Below are positions 1 through 6,724 of a DNA stretch of 7,632 bases, in pieces. The stretch is from Pseudomonadota bacterium (GTDB taxonomy: Bacteria > Myxococcota_A > Polyangia > Polyangiales > Ga0077539): contig JAEYZO010000143.1 in the NCBI GenBank assembly GCA_023428035.1, positions 1 to 7,632 of the forward strand, in the 5' to 3' direction. A program made the position numbers and the translations under genes. How positions within the stretch are numbered: the first letter of the stretch is position 1; every line of letters begins with the position of its first letter. Below the pieces are notes generated by a model. That model worked only from the letters and a program-made list of their open reading frames with translations. It searched no databases and was not told where the DNA came from.

Positions 1-778
1 CCGCCACCGAGGTGAGCGGCACGAGCGACTGGCGCTGGAGCCACTCGTTGAGGTCGCTGGGCGACTCGACGCGGTGGATCCACGGGCCGAGGTAGGTGAG
101 GGCGAAGGGGGCCGTCCACGCGGCGACGCAGGCGAGGGCGAGGGTGACGCCCACGCGCCGCGGCGAGCGCCACCGCAGGGCCGCGAGGGTGAACCCCCCG
201 AGCGCGGCGAGGGACTGCAATTGCACCGCGACGCCCGCGGCGAGGAAGGCCCCGACGAGCCACGCGCCGCGACCCCCGCGCTCGTGCCGCAGGGCGCACA
301 CGCCCGCGAGCGCCGCGGGGAGCATCACGAAGGACTCGTGCTCGAGGTCGAGGGCCACCGTGGCGCCGGTCGCGAGGAGCGAGATCACCACGGCGATCCA
401 GGCGCCGCGACCCAGCGCGGCGCGGGCCAGCTCGAGGAGCGCCAGGGTGCCCGCGAGGTGCCACGCGAAGGTCACGGCGCACACCGACGCGACGCCCTCG
501 CCCAGCGCGAGGGAGCCCGCGAGCAGGAGGTAGTACAGCGGCCCGAGCCAGCCGAAGTACTGGCCGTGCACGCCGGGCCCGCGGTCGGGGAGCCCGTGAC
601 CCTGGGCGGTGGAGAGCGCGGCCATCAGGTCGCGGACCCCGTCGCTGTTCACGCGGGGGCCGGACCAGAGGTCGCGCACGGCCCACACCGCGAGGGCGAG
701 CGCGATCACGACGACGGCGGGGTTCAACGCCCCACGCGTCGCGATGCCTCGTCGCCCCTGCTGGGGACCGTTGACCAC
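1..778 (-). CDS. Multi-spanning membrane protein, possible GT-C glycosyltransferase (partial, C-terminus off the left edge)
   Basis: This is an uninterrupted minus-strand frame of 259 codons that runs off the left edge, so only the N-terminal part is seen. Reading from GTG at 778, a short basic N-terminus with several Arg is followed by a hydrophobic helix at about residues 19-36. A polar loop with Asp46 and Asp50 comes next. Further hydrophobic stretches lie at about 77-117, 123-141, 146-162, 169-201 and 207-229, giving roughly seven or more membrane passes. The layout of one helix, a long loop with an early Asp, then an aromatic G-P-L-Y-Y entry to the next helix resembles GT-C enzymes of the ArnT/PMT (GT39/GT83) type. 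Those move sugars from polyprenyl-phosphate donors on the outer face of the inner membrane. That assignment is inference from topology; no diagnostic motif proves it. The frame stays open upstream of 778. GTG 778 is preferred because no other in-frame start is better placed and a -10-like element lies just upstream. It is divergent from asnB across 74 bp. Confidence 0.8.
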   Translation of the reverse strand, partial: MVNGPQQGRRGIATRGALNPAVVVIALALAVWAVRDLWSGPRVNSDGVRDLMAALSTAQGHGLPDRGPGVHGQYFGWLGPLYYLLLAGSLALGEGVASVCAVTFAWHLAGTLALLELARAALGRGAWIAVVISLLATGATVALDLEHESFVMLPAALAGVCALRHERGGRGAWLVGAFLAAGVAVQLQSLAALGGFTLAALRWRSPRRVGVTLALACVAAWTAPFALTYLGPWIHRVESPSDLNEWLQRQSLVPLTSVA

Positions 779-785
779 GGTGGAG

Positions 786-791
786 CTTATA
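786..791 (-). promoter_or_regulatory. Candidate -10 element (TATAAG) for the left membrane-protein gene
   Basis: On the minus strand GGTATAAG matches the bacterial -10 consensus TATAAT at five of six positions. It is followed by exactly 7 nt and then the GTG start at 778. Transcription from it would begin at or within a base or two of the start codon, implying a leaderless or nearly leaderless mRNA; there is no Shine-Dalgarno sequence between. No convincing -35 hexamer is seen 16-18 bp upstream. AT-rich hexamers are rare in DNA this GC-rich, which adds some weight, but the call is from sequence only. Confidence 0.4.
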
Positions 792-852
792 CCGCAGCAT
801 CGGAAGCCCGCGGAGTTCGGGTCGCAGCAAAAGGAATCACGGGCGTCTATCG

Positions 853-2757
853 ATGTGCGGGGTCGCTGGAGTGCTCTACGTCGACCGCGGCCTCGGCCCC
901 TCGGCGGAGGACGAGTCCGTGGTGGAGGGGATGCTCTCCGCGCTGCGGCACCGCGGCCCGGACCAGCGAGCTCGGGTTACCCTGCCCCGCGCGGTGCTGG
1001 GCAACACCCGGCTGCGCATCCAGGACCTCACCCCCGCGGGTGACCTCCCGCTGCGCAGCGACGACGGCGGCGTGACCCTGGCCTACAACGGCGAGGTCAC
1101 GAACTTCAGGGCCCTGCGCGCGCGGCACCGCCTCGACGAGCGCTTCGCGATGCGCTCGGGCTCCGACGCCGAGGTGGCGCTGCGCCTCTACGAACTCCTG
1201 GGTCCGTCGTTCCTCGACGAGCTCACGGGGATGTTCGCGCTCTGCCTCGTCGACGACCGCGCGGGTCGGGCGTGGCTGGCGCGCGACCCCTTCGGCCAGC
1301 GGCCGATGTACACCCTCACGGCGCGCGGCCGGCTGTGGTTCTCCAGCGAGATCGCTCCCCTGCGCGCGGCGCCGGGCTTCACCCTCGAGCTCGACCGCGA
1401 GGGCTTTCACCACTTCCTCGCGCTGGGGTACTTCCCGGGCGAGCGCACGCCCTACTCCGCGGTGCGGGAGCTGCGCCCGGGGCGCCTCGTCGAGGTCGAC
1501 CTTCGGGCGGGCGAGGCCGCGGAGCGCCGGTGGTTCTCTCCCCGCTACGAGCCCGTCGAGGGCCGGGGTGAAGAGCGCCACGCCGCCGAGCTCCTCCACG
1601 CGATGCGCGACAGCGTGGCGCGCAACCTCGTCTCCGACGCGCCCCTCGGGGTGACCCTCTCGGGCGGCGTCGACACGACCTCCATCCTCGCGCTCGCCCG
1701 CGAGGCGCTCGGGCCGCGCGCTGACGTCCACACCTTCTCGGTGGTGATCGACGAGCCGAGCTTCGACGAGTCGCGCTGGCAGCGCGCCGCGGTGGAGCGG
1801 TTCCGCCCGGTGCACCACTCGCTGCGCTTCGGCCCCCGCGACGTCGAGGCCCTCCTCGACGAGCACATGGCCGCGCTGCAGGAGCCCTCCGCCGACGGCG
1901 CGGCGATCCCCTTCTACGCCCTCGCGCGCCTCGCGGCCCCGCACGTGCGCGCGCTCCTCTCGGGCGAAGGCGGCGACGAGGTCTTCAACGCCTACGAGAC
2001 CCACGGCGCGCACCGGGCGAGGGCCCTCTACCGCGCGCTCTCGCCCGCCCCCCTGCGCGCTCTGGCCGCGACGGTGGCCGAGGCGCTGCCCACGTCTCAC
2101 CGCAAGCTCAGCTTCGACTTCCTCGCCAAGCGCTTCACCCGCGGGGCCGAGCTGCCCCCCTGGGAGGCGCACCTCTACTGGCGGCACGTCTTCACCCCCG
2201 CGCAGCAGCGGGAGGTGCTCGTCGGCGGGGGTGACTTCGCGCCCACGTCCGAGCTCTTCCGCGCGGTCTGGGACGAGGCCGCGGGGCCCGACTCCCTCGA
2301 CCGCGTGTCGGCGATCGACCTGGAGCACTACTTCGTCGACGACCTGATGACGAAGAACGACCGGATGATGATGGCGCACTCCATCGAGGCGCGGTTCCCC
2401 TACGCCGACCGGGCGCTCTTCGACGTGGTGCGCCGGGTGCCGGCCTCGCTACGGATGCGCGGCCTGCGACGTCGCTCGTTGCAGAAGCGCGCGGTGGGCG
2501 CCCTGCTCCCGCGGGAGATCGCGGGGCGCTCGAACATGGGGCTGGAGCTCCCACACTCGCGGTGGTTCCTCGGGCCCCTGCGCCCGATGGTGGAGCGCTA
2601 CCTCGCGCGGGAGCGGGTCGAGGCCACGGGGCTGCTGCGCCACGCGCCCCTCGCGGCGATGTGGGACGAGCACCAGCGCCGCCGCGTCGACCACGGCCGC
2701 CCGCTGTGGGCCGCGATCAACGTGGTCGCGTGGCACGAGCGCTTCGCCCGCGGTTGA
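853..2757 (+). CDS. asnB: Asparagine synthetase (glutamine-hydrolysing) homologue, AsnB family
   Basis: The 634-residue product has the two-domain layout and usual length of bacterial AsnB. The family makes asparagine from aspartate, glutamine and ATP in the cytosol; paralogues amidate other substrates. The N-terminal class II glutaminase domain (about 2-210) begins M-C-G-V, so Cys2 becomes the nucleophile after Met removal. This fixes the start at ATG 853, although the nearest SD-like run (aaaagga, 829-835) lies too far upstream to be convincing. Other glutaminase residues are present: HRGPD at 33-37, Arg53, NGE at 79-81 and Asp105. The synthetase domain (about 235-600) has the ATP pyrophosphatase loop SGGVDTT at 270-276, LSGEGGDE around 370-376 and KNDRMMMAHS from 501. 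Two places depart from the usual pattern: the loop reads SGGxDT rather than SGGxDS, and the position I align with the conserved catalytic Lys of K-x-L-L-R reads Arg541. True asparagine synthesis is likely but unproven; a paralogue for a glycan or peptide substrate is the alternative. It is divergent from a possible glycosyltransferase and convergent with the downstream lipoprotein gene. Confidence 0.92.
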   Translation: MCGVAGVLYVDRGLGPSAEDESVVEGMLSALRHRGPDQRARVTLPRAVLGNTRLRIQDLTPAGDLPLRSDDGGVTLAYNGEVTNFRALRARHRLDERFAMRSGSDAEVALRLYELLGPSFLDELTGMFALCLVDDRAGRAWLARDPFGQRPMYTLTARGRLWFSSEIAPLRAAPGFTLELDREGFHHFLALGYFPGERTPYSAVRELRPGRLVEVDLRAGEAAERRWFSPRYEPVEGRGEERHAAELLHAMRDSVARNLVSDAPLGVTLSGGVDTTSILALAREALGPRADVHTFSVVIDEPSFDESRWQRAAVERFRPVHHSLRFGPRDVEALLDEHMAALQEPSADGAAIPFYALARLAAPHVRALLSGEGGDEVFNAYETHGAHRARALYRALSPAPLRALAATVAEALPTSHRKLSFDFLAKRFTRGAELPPWEAHLYWRHVFTPAQQREVLVGGGDFAPTSELFRAVWDEAAGPDSLDRVSAIDLEHYFVDDLMTKNDRMMMAHSIEARFPYADRALFDVVRRVPASLRMRGLRRRSLQKRAVGALLPREIAGRSNMGLELPHSRWFLGPLRPMVERYLARERVEATGLLRHAPLAAMWDEHQRRRVDHGRPLWAAINVVAWHERFARG

Positions 2758-2765
2758 AGGGTGGG

Positions 2766-3803
2766 TCAGCGCAGCGGGACGAGCTGCGAGCACACCCCGA
2801 TCACGCCGCGGTTCGAGCCCGGCAGCGAGCGGTCGATCACCCAGCCCGTGTCGGTGCACTGGTACCAGAACCCGTCGAGGCGGCTCTGGAGGCATGTGCC
2901 CTCTCCCACGTTGCGGCTGAGGGTGGAGCTGAAACAGGTCGAGTTGCGCGCCGCGGTGAGCGGGTGCGTCGAGACGCACATCCCGTAGGCGTTGGCGCCC
3001 CAGCGCCACACGCCGTCGACGCACTGGTACCAGTCGCGGTCGAAGCGGCTCTCGACGCAGGTGCGCTGCGGCATCCACCGCTGGAGCGTGTTGGAGTAAC
3101 AGCTCCCCGCGCCCGTCGCCGACGAGCCGCCGCCCGAGGACCCGCCGCCCGAGGACCCGCCGCCCGAGGACCCACCGGACGAGGCTCCCGGGGGCGTGGT
3201 GCTGTAGCGGATCGGGAGGAAGACGTGGCGGATCTGGCTGCCGCGCGCGTTGTCGTAGATCGAGTGAGAGAGGATCGAGGCGGGGCGGCCCCAGTTGTAC
3301 TCCTCGATGGTGCAGAAGCGGGTGCGGGCCTCGTCGAGCCAGCCCGCGAAGAGCATGATGTGGTGCTGGGGGTTGTTGAGCGCGTCGCCGGGCTCGAGCT
3401 CGCTCCACGCGATGCGGCGGGAGCGGCCGTTGTCCCAGGGGCCGCCGGCGAAGGAGTGGGTGGTGTTGCCGGGCGGCGGCAGGCCCCAGGCCATGGAGAC
3501 GAGGCCCGAGCAGTCGGTGCGGTAGCCGCCCTGCGCGCGCTGCGGGGTCTGGGAGTACATCACCCGGTTCGAGACCCAGTTGAGCGCGCGGTCGATGATC
3601 GGCAGGCGCCCCGCGGGGGTGCCCTCGCGGATCGCGCTGGCGGTGCAGGCCGAGGTGATCTCTTCGGCGGTCCACCCGTAGGGCTCGTCGAAGTTGACGT
3701 CGTCGATGTCGCCCATGCAGGCGGGGATCGAGACGATGCCCACCGCGCCGGCGATCATCAGGCGGGGGAGCCAGCGGGTCGTCACGGCGGTCTGCGGCGT
3801 CAT
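2766..3803 (-). CDS. Lipoprotein with NlpC/P60-type cysteine peptidase domain and two C-terminal Cys-rich modules
   Basis: The 345-residue product starts at ATG 3803, chosen because GAGGG sits 7 nt upstream and the protein then opens with a signal peptide. Arg10 and Arg14 precede a hydrophobic core (15-26) and an I-P-A-C lipobox with Cys29, so it is probably a lipid-anchored envelope protein. Met at +2 rather than Asp fits outer-membrane sorting. Residues about 60-200 look like an NlpC/P60 (CHAP-like) domain: DCSGLV with catalytic Cys98, P-G-D at 138-140, and HHIMLFAG with His148 as the likely base. Glu167, Glu168 or Asn170 could be the third polar residue. Such enzymes cut peptidoglycan stem peptides. 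A Gly/Ser linker (206-228) leads to two four-Cys modules, 235-276 and 290-338, sharing the pattern TC-x2-SR-x-D-x2-WYQC-x-D. These could bind cell wall or another surface ligand, which is inference. The frame stays open 61 codons further upstream, to ATG 3986, but that would overlap the polA start and bury the signal peptide. Confidence 0.85.
   Translation of the reverse strand: MTPQTAVTTRWLPRLMIAGAVGIVSIPACMGDIDDVNFDEPYGWTAEEITSACTASAIREGTPAGRLPIIDRALNWVSNRVMYSQTPQRAQGGYRTDCSGLVSMAWGLPPPGNTTHSFAGGPWDNGRSRRIAWSELEPGDALNNPQHHIMLFAGWLDEARTRFCTIEEYNWGRPASILSHSIYDNARGSQIRHVFLPIRYSTTPPGASSGGSSGGGSSGGGSSGGGSSATGAGSCYSNTLQRWMPQRTCVESRFDRDWYQCVDGVWRWGANAYGMCVSTHPLTAARNSTCFSSTLSRNVGEGTCLQSRLDGFWYQCTDTGWVIDRSLPGSNRGVIGVCSQLVPLR
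2790..3101 (-). repeat. Two tandem copies of a four-cysteine protein module
   Basis: Within the lipoprotein, residues 235-276 (DNA 2976-3101) and 290-338 (DNA 2790-2936) are duplicate modules. Cysteines fall at 235, 249, 261, 276 and at 290, 304, 316, 338. The first two intervals are the same in both copies (13 and 11 residues between Cys). The last differs (14 against 21), because the second copy has a longer loop. Shared residues include C-[YF]-S, T-L near the start, T-C, S-R, D and the block W-Y-Q-C-x-D. Even Cys number and export suggest two disulfides per module. Confidence 0.8.
3121..3180 (-). repeat. 15-bp tandem repeat encoding a Gly-Gly-Gly-Ser-Ser linker
   Basis: Four 15-bp units lie head to tail. 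The two central units (3136-3150 and 3151-3165) are identical, and the flanking units (3121-3135 and 3166-3180) have diverged. Read on the minus strand each unit gives the pentapeptide GGGSS or a close variant, forming the flexible linker between the peptidase domain and the Cys modules. The unit is a multiple of three, so gain or loss of copies would change linker length without breaking the frame. Confidence 0.85.
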
Positions 3804-3978
3804 GCCGCTACCCTCACACAACCCGCGTGCCAGGAGAAGATCCCCACGGAGCGCAGTGAAATCCCTGCGGGGGGTGGTCAACCCAGGCTCCCGGCGGTCA
3901 CGGCCCTGACCAGCGGGCGATCCCGGTGGACGGTCGGGGAGTGGACACCCGGAGGGCGCGGGCGAGAGAACGCGGGCG
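3804..3978. other. Divergent intergenic region between the lipoprotein gene and polA
   Basis: This 175-bp spacer must hold the 5' regions of both divergent genes. On the minus strand TTGACC (3876-3881) resembles a -35 box, but the hexamer 17 nt further on (CACTGC) is a poor -10. A short inverted repeat, GGTCA-N6-TGACC, spans 3897-3911 within a base. CGCAG (3852-3856) and CTGCG (3865-3869) could pair as a 5-bp stem with an 8-nt loop. Ahead of polA only GAGAG (3964-3968), about 10 nt before the ATG, resembles an SD site. None of these is strong enough for a firm operator or promoter call. Confidence 0.4.
3811..3815 (-). promoter_or_regulatory. Ribosome binding site of the NlpC/P60 lipoprotein gene
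   Basis: On the minus strand GAGGG lies 7 nt before ATG 3803. It decides the start in favour of the 345-residue lipoprotein over the 61-residue upstream extension. It is the clearest Shine-Dalgarno site in the window. Confidence 0.7.
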
Positions 3979-6693
3979 ATGGCCACGACGCTTCCGGTGC
4001 CGGGTGACGAAGAGACCCTGTGGGTGATGGACCTCTCGGGCTACGTGTTCCGCGCGTACCACGGGGTGAAGCCGCTCTCGAACAGCAAGGGCGAGCCCAC
4101 CCACGCGGTCTTCGGCGTGACCAACATGCTGAACTCCCTGGTGCGGAACCAGAAGCCGCGCTTCCTCGCGGTCGCGATGGACAGCGAGACCGACACCTTT
4201 CGCCACGCGCTCTACGGTCAGTACAAGGCCAACCGCCCGCCGCCCCCGCCGGACCTCGCGCCGCAGATGGCGCGGTGTCGGGCCGTGGCCGAGGCCTACG
4301 CGATCCCGGTGCTCCAGCGCGACGGCTGGGAGGCCGACGACCTCATCGCGACGGTGGTGAAGCGCGCCCGCGACGAGGGCATGAAGGTGGTGGTCTGCAC
4401 GGGGGACAAGGACCTCCTGCAGCTCGTCACCGACGAGGTGATCGTGTGGGACGCGATGCGCCAGCGGGTCTTCGGCCCCGCCGAGGTGAAGGAGAAATGG
4501 GGCGTCGAGCCGAAGCAGGTGCGTGACCTGCTCTCTCTCATGGGAGACAGCTCCGACAACATCCCGGGCGTGGCGCACGTGGGGGAGAAGACCGCGGCGA
4601 AGCTCTTGAACGAGCACGGCTCCCTCGACGGCATCTACGCCAACCTCTCCAAGGTGAAGGGCAAGACCCAGGAGTACCTGAAGGAGCACGAGGCCGACGC
4701 GAGGCTGTCGTTCCAGCTCGTGGGCCTCGCCGAGGGGGTGCCCATCGAGTTCGACCGCGAGAAGCTGCGCTACGGGGGCTTCGACAAGGCGACGGTGCGC
4801 GCGCTCTTCGTCGACCTGGAGTTCAACCGCATGGTCGACGCCCTCGACGACGACGCCAAGGCCAGCGCGAAGGCCGCCGCGGAGCCCGCGGTGAAGGCCC
4901 TCTACGAGCCCGTGCAGACGATGGAGGCGCTCGACCACGCCGTCGCCGAGTGCCGCGCGAAGGGATCGTTCGCGGTCGACACCGAGACGACCTCCCTGCA
5001 CACCACCGAGGCCGAGCTGGTGGGCGTCTCGCTCTCGTGGAAGGTCGGTCACGGGGTCTACATCCCCGTGGGGCACCGGGGGCTGGTGGCGCCCAAGCAG
5101 CTCCCCAAGGCCGAGGTGCTCGACCGGCTGCGCCCGCTCTTCGCCGACGCGTCGGTGAAGAAGATGGGGCAGAACATCAAGTACGACGACGTGATCCTGC
5201 GGCGCGCGGGGGCGCCGGTGGAGGGCTACGAGTTCGACACGATGCTGGCGAGCTACCTCATCGACCCCGAGCGGCACTCGCACAAGCTCGACGAGATCTC
5301 GCGCACCGAGCTGGGCTACGAGATGGTCCCCTACGAGGCGGTGTGCGGGAAGGGCAAGGCCCAGATCACCTTCGACCAGGTCGAGGTCGACGCCGCCACG
5401 CGCTACGCGGCCGAAGACGCCGAGGTGGTGGTGCGCCTCGCCGAGAGGCTCCGCCCGCGCGTCGAGGCCGAGGGCCTGTGGGAGCTGATGCGCGACGTGG
5501 AGGTTCCCCTCGCGAGGGTGCTGGGTCGCATGGAGGAGACCGGCGTGCTCCTCGACGTGGCTCACCTGAAGAAGCTCACCGCGCAGGTGGGCGCCGAGGT
5601 GAAGAAGCTCGAGGGCGAGTGCCACGCCGCCGCGGGCAAGACCTTCAACGTGAACTCCCCGCGGCAGCTGGAGGGGATCCTCTTCGACGACCTGAAGCTC
5701 CCGGTGCTGAAGCGCACGAAGACGTCTCGCAGCACCGACGCCGAGGTGCTCGAGGAGCTCTCGTCGCAGCACCCCTTGCCCGCGAAGGTCCTGGAGCTGC
5801 GCTCGCTCACCAAGCTCCAGGGCACCTACCTCGACGCGCTGCCCGCGATGGTCGCGAAGGACGGGCGGGTGCACACCAGCTACCACCAGGCGGTGGCCGC
5901 GACGGGGCGCATCTCGTCGAGCGACCCGAACCTCCAGAACATCCCGATCCGCACGGCGCTGGGGCGAGAGATCCGTCGGGCCTTCGTCGCGCCTCCGGGG
6001 CACCAGATCTTGTCCGCGGACTACTCCCAGATCGAGCTCCGGGTGCTCGCGCACCTGTCGCGAGACCCGATCCTCGTCGACGCCTTCTCCACGGGTGAGG
6101 ACGTGCACGCGCGCACCGCGAGCGAGATCTTCAAGGTGCCCGCGGGGGAGGTCACCAAGGACATGCGGGCCAAGGCGAAGACCACGAACTTCGCGGTGAT
6201 CTACGGCCAGGGCGAGTCGTCGCTGGCCAAGCAGCTCGGGGTGTCGCGCGACGAGGCCACGGAGTTCATCGCGAAGTACTTCGCGACCTTCGCGGTGCTG
6301 AAGAAGTTCCTCGACGACACGGTGGAGAAGGCCCGCACCGACGAGGGCGTGCGCACCATGCTGGGTCGACGGAGGTTCCTGTCGGACCTTCACTCGTCGA
6401 ACCGCGCGCTGCGCCTCGCGGCGGAGCGCATGGCGACCAACACGCCCATCCAGGGCACCGCGGCGGACATCATCAAGCTCGCGATGCTCCGCGTCGACGC
6501 GGCCCTCACGGCGGCGCACCCGACCACGAAGATGCTGCTCACGGTGCACGACGAGCTGGTCTTCGAGGTGCCCGACGCCGACCACGACGCCGTGGCGTCG
6601 CTGGTGAAGTCCACGATGGAGGGCGCCATGAAGCTCAGCGTGCCGCTGGTGGTGGAGTGCGGCTGGGGCGCGAACTGGGGCGACGCCCACTGA
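3979..6693 (+). CDS. polA: DNA polymerase I with 5' nuclease, proofreading and polymerase domains
   Basis: The 904-residue product has the full bacterial Pol I layout and near-usual length (E. coli 928). It fills gaps and removes RNA primers in lagging-strand synthesis and excision repair. The 5' nuclease domain (about 14-290) has MDLSGY with Asp18, TFR...YKANRP, E-A-D-D at 118-121, D-K-D at 143-145 and Asp190/Asp193 in the GDSSDNIPGV block. An Ala/Asp-rich linker precedes the 3'-5' exonuclease domain, whose three motifs are intact: Asp334 and Glu336, Asn399 and Asp403, Tyr476 and Asp480. Proofreading should therefore work, unlike in Taq. The polymerase domain (about 500-904) has motif A DYSQIELR with Asp681, the O helix with Arg730, Lys734, Phe738 and Tyr742, and motif C HDE at 857-859; it ends in NWGDAH as the family does. 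ATG 3979 is preferred over Met17 because Met17 sits inside the first strand of the nuclease fold. No terminator is seen before the next gene, 31 bp downstream on the same strand. Confidence 0.98.
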   Translation: MATTLPVPGDEETLWVMDLSGYVFRAYHGVKPLSNSKGEPTHAVFGVTNMLNSLVRNQKPRFLAVAMDSETDTFRHALYGQYKANRPPPPPDLAPQMARCRAVAEAYAIPVLQRDGWEADDLIATVVKRARDEGMKVVVCTGDKDLLQLVTDEVIVWDAMRQRVFGPAEVKEKWGVEPKQVRDLLSLMGDSSDNIPGVAHVGEKTAAKLLNEHGSLDGIYANLSKVKGKTQEYLKEHEADARLSFQLVGLAEGVPIEFDREKLRYGGFDKATVRALFVDLEFNRMVDALDDDAKASAKAAAEPAVKALYEPVQTMEALDHAVAECRAKGSFAVDTETTSLHTTEAELVGVSLSWKVGHGVYIPVGHRGLVAPKQLPKAEVLDRLRPLFADASVKKMGQNIKYDDVILRRAGAPVEGYEFDTMLASYLIDPERHSHKLDEISRTELGYEMVPYEAVCGKGKAQITFDQVEVDAATRYAAEDAEVVVRLAERLRPRVEAEGLWELMRDVEVPLARVLGRMEETGVLLDVAHLKKLTAQVGAEVKKLEGECHAAAGKTFNVNSPRQLEGILFDDLKLPVLKRTKTSRSTDAEVLEELSSQHPLPAKVLELRSLTKLQGTYLDALPAMVAKDGRVHTSYHQAVAATGRISSSDPNLQNIPIRTALGREIRRAFVAPPGHQILSADYSQIELRVLAHLSRDPILVDAFSTGEDVHARTASEIFKVPAGEVTKDMRAKAKTTNFAVIYGQGESSLAKQLGVSRDEATEFIAKYFATFAVLKKFLDDTVEKARTDEGVRTMLGRRRFLSDLHSSNRALRLAAERMATNTPIQGTAADIIKLAMLRVDAALTAAHPTTKMLLTVHDELVFEVPDADHDAVASLVKSTMEGAMKLSVPLVVECGWGANWGDAH

Positions 6694-6708
6694 GAGCGCG
6701 GCGCGATC

Positions 6709-6717
6709 TGGTACTGT
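6709..6717 (+). promoter_or_regulatory. Candidate extended -10 (TGgTACTGT) just upstream of the RCC1 lipoprotein gene
   Basis: In the 31-bp gap after polA, TG-n-TACTGT fits an extended -10 of the TGnTAnnnT type. It ends 7 nt before ATG 6725. No Shine-Dalgarno sequence lies between (the spacer is mostly C). Initiation 7 nt downstream would place the first transcribed base at or next to the ATG, so a leaderless mRNA is predicted. The spacing equals that before the leftmost gene. No clear -35 is visible, and it would fall inside the polA 3' end. Confidence 0.4.
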
Positions 6718-6724
6718 GCCCCCG

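Noticed and set aside
771..793. Plus-strand promoter TTGACC (771-776) with TATACC (788-793) for asnB
   Set aside because: The spacing is only 11 bp, far from the usual 16-18, so the pair is probably coincidental.
74..1075. Plus-strand open frame of 333 codons at the left end
   Set aside because: It is Arg/Gly/Glu/Ala-rich and without motifs, opposes a coherent membrane-protein frame on the minus strand, and overlaps the asnB start.
847..2379. Minus-strand open frame of 510 codons opposite asnB
   Set aside because: Same low-complexity composition of a shadow frame; the plus-strand frame encodes a full AsnB homologue.
3842..3874. Possible terminator hairpin (CGCAG/CTGCG with outer CCCC/GGGG)
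   Set aside because: The stem is broken by a 6-nt bulge, there is no T-run, and it lies upstream of both divergent genes, where a terminator is not expected.
3804..3986. 61-residue N-terminal extension of the lipoprotein
   Set aside because: It would start at 3986, overlapping the polA start, has no SD and would place the signal peptide internally.
2449..4007. Overlapping long frames on both strands over the NlpC/P60 gene (2562-4007 plus and 2449-3675 minus)
   Set aside because: Neither has recognisable domains. The frame at 2766-3803 on the minus strand has an SD, signal peptide, peptidase motifs and Cys repeats.
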